This document shows positions 1 through 6,032 of a stretch of DNA of 6,749 nucleotides, one piece after another (positions within the stretch are counted from its first letter, which is position 1; each line of letters opens with the position of its first letter). Both the position numbers and the translations under genes were made by a program. The DNA is from Vulcanimicrobiota bacterium. GTDB taxonomy: Bacteria > Vulcanimicrobiota > Vulcanimicrobiia > Vulcanimicrobiales > Vulcanimicrobiaceae. The stretch covers positions 1 to 6,749 of the forward strand of contig JAFAMS010000460.1 of assembly GCA_019233165.1 (NCBI GenBank). Direction: 5' to 3'. The notes beneath the pieces are model-generated. The model was not told where the DNA came from, searched no databases, and saw nothing but the letters and a program-made list of their open reading frames with translations.

Positions 1-983
1 GGACGCTGCGCGGGAAAGCGCCGGGTCCCGTCACGCTGTTGCGCGCCGATATGGATGCGCTCCCCGTGCAAGAGCTCGGCGAGCATCCGTATGCGTCGCA
101 AAACGCCGGCGTGATGCACGCGTGCGGCCACGACGGGCACGTCTCGATCTTGCTCGCCGCGGCGAAGACGCTTGCCGAGCGTCGCGACGAGCTCCCCGGG
201 ACGCTCGTCTTCTGCTTTCAGCCGGGCGAAGAGGGGCATGCCGGCAACCGGCTCATGATCGAGGACGGCGCGCTCGAGAACCCGCACGTCGACCGGACCT
301 TCGCGCTTCATCTGTATAGCGGGCTCGACGTCGGGAAGATCGGTGTCCGCGACGGCGCGTTCTTCGCCTCCGCCGACGAGTTTGCGATCACCGTCCGCGG
401 CAAAGGCGGTCATGGAGGGATGCCGCACACGACCCACGATCCCGTCGCGGCGGCGGCGTATCTCGTTACCTTGATGCAGACGATCGTCAGTCGCGAATTC
501 GCGCCGAAAGACCCCGTCGTCGTCACCGTCGCCGACATCCACGGGGGGACGACGTTCAACGTGATCCCAGACCAGGCGACGCTGCGCGGGACGGTCCGAA
601 CCTTCGATCCCGAAGTTCGCAAGAGCGTCCCCGAACGGATCGAGCGGATCGCGAAAGGCCTGGGAGAATCGCTGCGCGTCGACGTCGAGTTGAGCTACCG
701 GTGGAGTTATCCGCCGACGATCAACGACAAAGCGATGAACGACGTCGTGCGCGAAGTCGGTGCTGCGACGCTCGGCGTGGAAAACGTCGTGGAACACGAG
801 ATCGTGACGTGGGCCGAAGACATGTCGTTCATGCAAGAGCGCAGGCCCGGAGCGTACTTCATCGTTGGAGCGCGCGGCGGCGACGCGACGGGATTCCCGC
901 ACCACTCGGCGCGCTTCGATGTCGACGAGCGCGCCCTCGAGGTCGGGTACCGGATGATGGTCGCCCTCGGGCTGCGAGGCTAA
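1..983 (+). CDS. M20D-family amidohydrolase (N-acyl amino acid / hippurate hydrolase type), 5' partial
   Basis: This is a zinc- or manganese-dependent hydrolase of the M20D family (aminoacylase, hippurate hydrolase and IAA-amino acid hydrolase relatives) that cleaves N-acyl amide bonds, probably in the cytoplasm. The gene enters from the left edge in the frame starting at base 3. About 326 residues are visible and roughly 60-70 N-terminal residues are missing compared with the usual 380-400, so the TTG at 39 is not the true start. Visible motifs in order: LRADMDALPVQE (bases 39-74), MHACGHDGH with metal-ligand Cys at 123 and His at 129, QPGEEG with the catalytic/ligand Glu pair at 228-233, a His in ALHLYSG at 309, the GKGGHGGMPH dimerisation-domain signature near 400-429, and the C-terminal PHHSARFDVDE motif with His at 900/903. 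All expected metal ligands are present, so it looks active. QPGEEG replaces the commoner QPAEEG. The exact substrate cannot be read from sequence. It ends 106 bp before gltB, and a terminator lies between them. Confidence 0.9.
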   Translation, partial: TLRGKAPGPVTLLRADMDALPVQELGEHPYASQNAGVMHACGHDGHVSILLAAAKTLAERRDELPGTLVFCFQPGEEGHAGNRLMIEDGALENPHVDRTFALHLYSGLDVGKIGVRDGAFFASADEFAITVRGKGGHGGMPHTTHDPVAAAAYLVTLMQTIVSREFAPKDPVVVTVADIHGGTTFNVIPDQATLRGTVRTFDPEVRKSVPERIERIAKGLGESLRVDVELSYRWSYPPTINDKAMNDVVREVGAATLGVENVVEHEIVTWAEDMSFMQERRPGAYFIVGARGGDATGFPHHSARFDVDERALEVGYRMMVALGLRG

Positions 984-1030
984 TCGACAACTGAGGTAGC
1001 GTCCGAAGCCGACTGGCTGTATGATGTCGC

Positions 1031-1070
1031 AAACGCGCCGGGCCTTTGACCCGGCGGTTTCCGCTTTTTT
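1031..1070 (+). terminator. Rho-independent terminator (or gltB leader attenuator) hairpin
   Basis: A perfect 7-bp GC stem (CGCCGGG at 1036-1042, CCCGGCG at 1050-1056) closes a 7-nt loop. The stem is extended by AAAC (1031-1034) pairing with GTTT (1057-1060) around one bulged G at 1035. It is followed by CCGC and six T residues at 1065-1070. Standing 48 bp after the amidohydrolase stop, it is best read as that gene's terminator. It lies 20 bp before the preferred gltB start, so if gltB transcription begins upstream of it, it could instead act as an attenuator. The T-run begins four bases after the extended stem, which is slightly loose for a textbook terminator. Confidence 0.7.
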
Positions 1071-1089
1071 GTGGCGTCCGATTATCCAG

Positions 1090-4000
1090 ATGTCGAATCC
1101 GTCCATCTCCGATTGGCCTAATGGCGAGCACGACGCGTGCGGCGTCGGCTTCATTGCGGACCTCTCTCACACGGCCTCGCACGAGATCGTCCGGCTCGCC
1201 CTAGAGGCGGTCGGATGCATGGTCCACCGCGGCGCTCGCGCTTCCGACGGCCGGACCGGCGACGGCGCGGGGATTCTGGTGGAGACGCCTCGCGCGCTCC
1301 TGATCCGCGAGCTCCCCGCGATGAGCCGTCGGGTCCCCGAGCGGCACCTTGCGGCGATTGCGCTCTTCTTGCCGCGCGACCCGGAGGAAGCGACCGGGCT
1401 TCGGGCCCAGATCGAGGCGGCGGTTTACGCAACCGATGTGAAGCCGCTGGTCTGGCGGCGTCCGAAGGTCGATCCGGAGGTCCTCGGCGAGCACGCTCGG
1501 GCCACTCGGCCCCTCTACGAGCAACTCCTCGTCGACATGGGTCCCGGGAACGTTCGCGAGCGGATGCGTCAGGTGCGCCGCAACATCATACGCACCTTGC
1601 GGGATGCCTCGGGCGCCGCGCTCGTCAGCGCTTCCCCGGATAGCGTCATCTACAAGGGGTTGCTCTCGAGCAACGAACTGGGCTCCTACTTCGGCGATCT
1701 TCGCGAGCCTGCGTTCACGTCGCGGTACGCGATCTTTCACCAGCGTTTCTCGACCAACACGTCGCCGTCGTGGCGGCTCGTGCAGCCGTTCAATCTGATC
1801 GCGCACAACGGCGAGATCAATACGATCACCGGGAATCGCGCCTGGATGCGCGCGCGCGGGATGGCGCCGATCCGCGGGGCCAGCGATTCGCTCGACTTCG
1901 ATACCGCACTCGACGCGATGATCGGTGCGGGCTACAAGATCGACGAGGCGATCGACTTCATGCTCGCGCCGGCGATCGACGCCGAAGACGAAAAACTGCG
2001 CGCGTATTACGACGCCCACGTTCCGACCGTCGAGCCGTGGGACGGGCCCGCCGCGATGATCTTCACCGACGGCGACATCGTCGGCGCCGCACTCGATCGA
2101 AACGGTTTTCGGCCGCTGCGCTGGTGCCGCACCGAATCCGGGAAAGTGCTCTGCGCGAGCGAGGCGGGGGTCGTCGATTTCGGCGCCGACCGCATCGTCC
2201 GCCGCGGACGTCTCGGCCCCGGCGAGCGTCTCGTCGTTCGCTTTGCAACCGGCGAGCTGCTCGATGCGAAGGCCTACCGCGAAGAGCGGCGCGGCCGCGG
2301 CGACTATCGGCCGATCGTCCGCTCCTGGTCGTTCGAGCCGGCCGAGCCGCTGACGCAACCTCCCGCTCCGACCGACGCAGAGCTCGTTCGCTTTGCCTTC
2401 GCCAAGGACGAGATCAAGGACGTCGTCGAGGCAATCGCCTCGGGCGGCGGCGAGCCCGTCTTCTCGATGGGCGACGACGCGGCGCTCCCGTTCCTCGAGC
2501 GCAGGCTGCCGATCGCGTATTATCTGCGCCAGCGCTTCGCACAGGTGACGAACCCGCCGATCGATCCATACCGCGAAGGGCTCGTCTTCGACATGCGCGC
2601 GTGGATCGGCTCGGGGCCGACGAACGGTGACGTGCCCTCGTTCGGATCGCTCGTCATGCTCGAGCACGCCGTCCTCGACGAGAACGCATTCGACCTTGTC
2701 CGCTCCGACGAGCGTTTGACGCAGCACGTCATCAAGCTGGAGTTCGGGGAAACGCATCTCGAAGAGCGTTTGCGTGCGATCGCGCGCGAGGCCGAGCAAG
2801 CGGTCCGCGACGGTGCGAGCTTGATCGTCCTCGACGATCGCGCTGCAACGACCCCCGTGCCGGCGGTCCTCGCCGCCGGTGCAGTCCATCAAGCGCTCAC
2901 GACCGGCGGCCTGCGGATGCAGTCGAGCATCGCCGTCGCCGACGGGTTCGGCCGCGATTCGCACTCCGTCGCGGCGGTGATCTCCGCCGGCGCAAACGTC
3001 GTCTGTCCCTGGCTGGGCCTGCGGATCGCATCGCAGCATGGTTCGAGCCGCGCGTTTCTCGACGCCGTGCGCTCGGGCGTCCTCAAAGTGATGTCGAAAC
3101 TCGGCATCTGCACGCTGCGCTCGTACATCGGCGCGCAAACGTTCGAGACCGTCGGCCTCGGCCGCGACGTCGTCGAGCTTTGTTTCCCCGGGATGCGCAC
3201 CCACGTTCCGACGGTCGGCTTCAAAGCGCTCGAAGAAGACGTCCGCGCATGGTCGGCGTCGGCCGAAGCGGGTCAGGCGCCGACGGACCGCGGACTGTTC
3301 CGCTTCCGCCGCGAGGGCGTGAAGCGCGGCTTCGATCCCAGCGTCATCAAGCATCTGCGCGCGGCGGCGATGCACGGCGATTATCCCGCGTACGTGAAGC
3401 TCTCCGACGAGATGGAGGCGCGCTCGCCGATGCAGCTGCGCGACCTCATCCAGCCGCAATCGATCGGCGAGGAGCTCGCCGTCGAAGAAGTCGAGCCTGC
3501 TTCGGAGATCGTGCGGCGTTTCACGACCGCCGCGATGTCGCTCGGCGCGCTCGGACCCGAAGCGCATGCCACAATCGCAACCGGCGTCAACAAAGTCGGC
3601 GCCCGCAGCAATTCCGGCGAAGGCGGCGAGGAACCGTCGCGCTATTGGGGTCCGTCGCGCAGCGCGATCAAGCAAGTCGCATCGGCGCGTTTCGGCGTCG
3701 GGGCCGAGTATCTCGCGAGCGCCGACGAGCTCGAGATCAAGATGGCCCAAGGAAGCAAGCCCGGCGAAGGGGGGCAGATCCCCGGCTTCAAGGTCTCCGC
3801 CGAGATTGCGAGGCTACGAGGAGCGAGTCCGGGGCAACAGTTGATCTCGCCGCCGCCGCACCACGATATTTACTCGATCGAGGATCTCGCCGAGCTCATT
3901 TACGATCTTCGCCGCGCCGCGCCGCAAGCGCAGATCGCGGTAAAGCTCGTGAGCCAATCTGGGATCGGCGTCGTCGCCAGCGGCGTCGCGAAAGCGCGGG

Positions 4001-5277
4001 CCGACGTCATCCACATCAGCGGCTTCGACGGCGGGACCGGGGCATCGCCGCTCTCGTCGATCAAGCACGCCGGTCTGCCGTGGGAGCTGGGGCTCGTCGA
4101 GTCGCACCACGCGCTCGTCGCCAACGGTTTGCGCTCGCGTGTCAAGTTGCGCGTCGACGGCGGCTTCAAGAGCGGCCGCGACGTGATCGTCGCCTCGATG
4201 CTCGGCGCCGACCTCTTCGGTTTCGGGACGTCACTCCTGATCGCGCTCGGCTGCATCTACGCGCGCCAGTGCCACAAGAACACCTGTCCGGTCGGGATCG
4301 CATCGCAGGATCCGAAGTTCCGGGAGAAGTTCAAAGGGAAGCCCGAAGAAGCGGTCGCGTTCTTCGAATTCGTCGCGAACGACGTGCGGCGACGGCTTGC
4401 GAAGCTCGGCGCGCGGACCCTCGAAGAGATCCACGGCCGCTCCGATCTGCTGCGGACGGCAGAGGCGGTCCAGGCGCTTGGGCTCGAGATCGATCTCACC
4501 GAGATTCTGCGGCTCCCCGAAGCGGCGGTCGAGCCGCGCGACGTCCCGGACGACGAGCGGCACGTCGACGACCGCGCCTACGCGCGGAACGAACGTTTCG
4601 TCCTGACGCCGGCCGATCGCGCCGTCGGCGCGCGGATCGCTAACTCGATCGTCCTCCAACGCAAATCCGGCGAGAAGATCCGCCCGATCGCTTTGCGCTA
4701 CCGCGGAACGGCCGGACAGAGTTTCGGCGCGTTCCTCACCGGCGGTCTGACGCTCGAGCTCGACGGTGACGCGAACGACTTCGTCGGCAAGGGAATGGAA
4801 GGCGGGAAGATCGTCGTGCGCGCGCCTGGTGAGCCGCACGAGCCGGCGATTGGGAACGCCTCGTTCTACGGCGCGCGCGGCGGCGAAGCGTACGTTCGCG
4901 GCGCCGCCGGCGAGCGGCTGGCGGTGCGCAACTCGGGCGCCTCGATCGTGACCGAAGGCGCCGGCGATCACGCGTGCGAGTACATGACGGCGGGAACCGT
5001 CGCGATCCTCGGCCCGATCGGGCGGAACTTCGCGAGCGGGATGACCGGAGGGACCGTCTTCGTCCTCGACGCCGACGTGGCGCATCCGCCCCACGCGGAG
5101 ATGACCGGCGTCAGCCTCGGAGATCCCGACGCGGGGGTTTTACGCGACTTGCTCGAGCGCCATCATGCGGCGACGAACTCGCCGCTCGCGCGCGAGCTCG
5201 TCGCCGATTGGCCGCAGTCGTTGCAGCGTTTCACGCGGTTCGCCCCGGCGGCGGCGAAGGTCGCGACGCCGGCTTAG
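1090..5277 (+). CDS. gltB: Glutamate synthase (GOGAT) large/alpha subunit
   Basis: It makes two L-glutamates from glutamine and 2-oxoglutarate, the second step of GS-GOGAT ammonia assimilation in the cytoplasm. Numbered from the ATG at 1090 (1395 aa), the class II glutamine amidotransferase domain follows a 16-residue propeptide, with nucleophile Cys17 in ACGVGF, then FSTNTSPSW near 220 and HNGEINT at 239-245. A central domain follows. The FMN/synthase domain has RSNSGEGGE at 839-847, ISPPPHHDIYS at 919-929 and GFDGGTGASPLSS. The 3Fe-4S cysteines are Cys1055, Cys1061 and Cys1066 (C-x5-C-x4-C). The GXGXG beta-helix domain spans about 1190-1330. An in-frame ATG at 1021 would add 23 residues, but that stretch encodes the terminator hairpin, so 1090 is preferred. 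Neither start has a clear Shine-Dalgarno sequence. The protein is somewhat shorter than the usual 1480-1550 aa. The stretch before SAIKQVAS is short and appears to lack the ferredoxin-GOGAT loop, suggesting the NAD(P)H type that needs GltD, yet no gltD is adjacent. Confidence 0.97.
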   Translation: MSNPSISDWPNGEHDACGVGFIADLSHTASHEIVRLALEAVGCMVHRGARASDGRTGDGAGILVETPRALLIRELPAMSRRVPERHLAAIALFLPRDPEEATGLRAQIEAAVYATDVKPLVWRRPKVDPEVLGEHARATRPLYEQLLVDMGPGNVRERMRQVRRNIIRTLRDASGAALVSASPDSVIYKGLLSSNELGSYFGDLREPAFTSRYAIFHQRFSTNTSPSWRLVQPFNLIAHNGEINTITGNRAWMRARGMAPIRGASDSLDFDTALDAMIGAGYKIDEAIDFMLAPAIDAEDEKLRAYYDAHVPTVEPWDGPAAMIFTDGDIVGAALDRNGFRPLRWCRTESGKVLCASEAGVVDFGADRIVRRGRLGPGERLVVRFATGELLDAKAYREERRGRGDYRPIVRSWSFEPAEPLTQPPAPTDAELVRFAFAKDEIKDVVEAIASGGGEPVFSMGDDAALPFLERRLPIAYYLRQRFAQVTNPPIDPYREGLVFDMRAWIGSGPTNGDVPSFGSLVMLEHAVLDENAFDLVRSDERLTQHVIKLEFGETHLEERLRAIAREAEQAVRDGASLIVLDDRAATTPVPAVLAAGAVHQALTTGGLRMQSSIAVADGFGRDSHSVAAVISAGANVVCPWLGLRIASQHGSSRAFLDAVRSGVLKVMSKLGICTLRSYIGAQTFETVGLGRDVVELCFPGMRTHVPTVGFKALEEDVRAWSASAEAGQAPTDRGLFRFRREGVKRGFDPSVIKHLRAAAMHGDYPAYVKLSDEMEARSPMQLRDLIQPQSIGEELAVEEVEPASEIVRRFTTAAMSLGALGPEAHATIATGVNKVGARSNSGEGGEEPSRYWGPSRSAIKQVASARFGVGAEYLASADELEIKMAQGSKPGEGGQIPGFKVSAEIARLRGASPGQQLISPPPHHDIYSIEDLAELIYDLRRAAPQAQIAVKLVSQSGIGVVASGVAKARADVIHISGFDGGTGASPLSSIKHAGLPWELGLVESHHALVANGLRSRVKLRVDGGFKSGRDVIVASMLGADLFGFGTSLLIALGCIYARQCHKNTCPVGIASQDPKFREKFKGKPEEAVAFFEFVANDVRRRLAKLGARTLEEIHGRSDLLRTAEAVQALGLEIDLTEILRLPEAAVEPRDVPDDERHVDDRAYARNERFVLTPADRAVGARIANSIVLQRKSGEKIRPIALRYRGTAGQSFGAFLTGGLTLELDGDANDFVGKGMEGGKIVVRAPGEPHEPAIGNASFYGARGGEAYVRGAAGERLAVRNSGASIVTEGAGDHACEYMTAGTVAILGPIGRNFASGMTGGTVFVLDADVAHPPHAEMTGVSLGDPDAGVLRDLLERHHAATNSPLARELVADWPQSLQRFTRFAPAAAKVATPA

Positions 5278-5280
5278 CTC

Positions 5281-5655
5281 TTAGCCCTCTTTGTCGGCTC
5301 CCATGCGGGCGCCCGCGCTCGCCGCGGACGCCGCGTTCTCGGTCGTTTTGCGCGCGTGGTCCATCATCGCTTGCGTCATCTGGCGCGCTTGCTCGGCGTT
5401 GGCGCGCATCGCCTCGGATCCGATCTTCATCAACTCCGAGATGTGGCCGAGCGCCTTGTTTGCATACTCCTGGTTCAGCGAAGCGGATTTGGAGGCGTGC
5501 TCGGAGAGCGTCTTTTGAAGTTGGCCGGCCGTATCCAGCGATTGCTGGATGAGCGGCTTCATCTGCTCGGCCGCTTGCGTCGTCGCTTTTGCGACCTGGC
5601 TCTGAAGGTCGCGCGCCTGCGCCATCACGCGCTCGGCAACGTCATTCGGGTTCAT
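5281..5655 (-). CDS. Phasin-like (PHA granule-associated) protein
   Basis: A 124-residue, Ala/Gln-rich, almost entirely helical protein with no Cys or Trp. The region from about residue 56 to 106 (NQEYANKALGHISELMKIGS, then MRANAEQARQMTQAMMDHAR) resembles phasin-family proteins, which coat polyhydroxyalkanoate granules through amphipathic helices and control granule size and number. No signal peptide or membrane segment is seen, which fits a cytosolic granule protein. The start is well supported: AAAGGAG stands 5 nt before the ATG. Its first 14 bp overlap the end of the upstream minus-strand gene, implying an operon with translational coupling. Its stop codon is only 3 bp from that of gltB, which converges on it. 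The assignment rests on composition and pattern resemblance. Other small coiled-coil proteins look similar, and no PHA synthase is in view to confirm it. Confidence 0.7.
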   Translation of the reverse strand: MNPNDVAERVMAQARDLQSQVAKATTQAAEQMKPLIQQSLDTAGQLQKTLSEHASKSASLNQEYANKALGHISELMKIGSEAMRANAEQARQMTQAMMDHARKTTENAASAASAGARMGADKEG

Positions 5656-5998
5656 CGGTACTCCTTTCGGTTACGGTGAGCACCCATCGGAGCGCCCGGG
5701 CGTACTGATCAAGCTCCCGGTACGTGCTCCGCAACCAACGAAACGCGGGGTCCGACCGTAAGGGGTTCCGGCGGTCGGCGGCGTTTCGTTTCACGAAGCC
5801 GGCAATCTCTTCGAGGCGAGCCTCGAATTCGCCCCACTGCGTCCGGAGCGTCGTCTCGGAAGCGTCGGCGAGTCTGGGAAGAACCGGAGGGAGGCGCACC
5901 TCGGGGGCTCGCATCCCCAGCTCGAGGCGCGCCAGCGCGTATTCTCCTTCCTTCTCAATGAGGGACGAAAGCAGCCGAACGAGGCGCTGGTCGAGCAT
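5642..5998 (-). CDS. Hypothetical helical protein, upstream partner of the phasin-like gene
   Basis: I do not recognise this 118-residue protein. It is charged, with Leu/Arg/Glu-rich helical stretches at about 1-28 (LVRLLSSLIEKEGEYALARL), 50-75 (TQWGEFEARLEEIAGFVKRN) and 85-108 (FRWLRSTYRELDQYARALRW), and a Pro-rich linker at 32-41 (PEVRLPPVLP). It has three Trp and no Cys, and there is no signal peptide or membrane span. Third codon positions are GC-rich, as in a real gene. Its TGA (5644-5642) lies within the phasin gene, an overlap of 14 bp, so the two are probably co-transcribed and a granule- or PHA-related role is plausible by context only. The start is uncertain: ATG at 5998 is chosen. 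ATG at 6034 would share bases with the start codon of the divergent FecR-domain gene. TTG at 6091 would run antisense through that gene's signal peptide. No candidate has a good ribosome binding site. Confidence 0.65.
   Translation of the reverse strand: MLDQRLVRLLSSLIEKEGEYALARLELGMRAPEVRLPPVLPRLADASETTLRTQWGEFEARLEEIAGFVKRNAADRRNPLRSDPAFRWLRSTYRELDQYARALRWVLTVTERSTDEPE
5661..5667 (-). promoter_or_regulatory. Shine-Dalgarno site of the phasin-like gene
   Basis: On the minus strand this reads AAAGGAG, a near-perfect anti-16S match, 5 nt before the ATG at 5655-5653. It is much stronger than the site of any other gene here. It lies inside the 3' coding end of the upstream 118-residue gene, suggesting that high phasin output is set at translation and coupled to the upstream cistron. 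Confidence 0.85.
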
Positions 5999-6024
5999 GG
6001 GCTTCGGGTTTCGGCCGCGTACAT

Positions 6025-6029
6025 GAAGG
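6025..6029 (+). promoter_or_regulatory. Probable ribosome binding site of the FecR-domain gene
   Basis: GAAGG stands only 3 nt before the ATG at 6033, a rather tight spacing. An in-frame TGA at 6024-6026 overlaps this site and excludes any upstream start, so ATG 6033 is the first possible start even though the spacing is not ideal. Confidence 0.5.
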
Positions 6030-6032
6030 CTC

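Noticed and set aside
984..1025. Promoter for gltB using TCGACA (984-989) and TATGAT (1020-1025)
   Set aside because: Each box alone resembles the sigma-70 consensus, but they are 30 bp apart and no acceptable -35 exists at 16-18 bp from TATGAT. It is not supported as a promoter.
1201..3750. 849-codon open frame on the minus strand opposite gltB
   Set aside because: It is antisense to strongly conserved GltB domains. The Arg/Asp/Ala-rich composition and absence of recognisable motifs are typical of shadow frames in high-GC genes where the antisense strand lacks stop codons.
3180..4643. 487-codon plus-strand frame within gltB
   Set aside because: An extremely Arg-rich shifted frame over the conserved FMN and 3Fe-4S region of GltB. 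No start signal and no protein-like motif.
4231..5094. 287-codon minus-strand frame opposite the gltB 3' end
   Set aside because: Shadow of the conserved GXGXG domain. No ribosome binding site or recognisable domain.
5305..5335. GC-rich palindromes (GCGGGCGCCCGC and CGCGG-ACG-CCGCG) just past the gltB stop as a gltB terminator
   Set aside because: They lie in the phasin coding region, have little or no loop or a short 5-bp stem, and lack a proper T-run directly after the stem.
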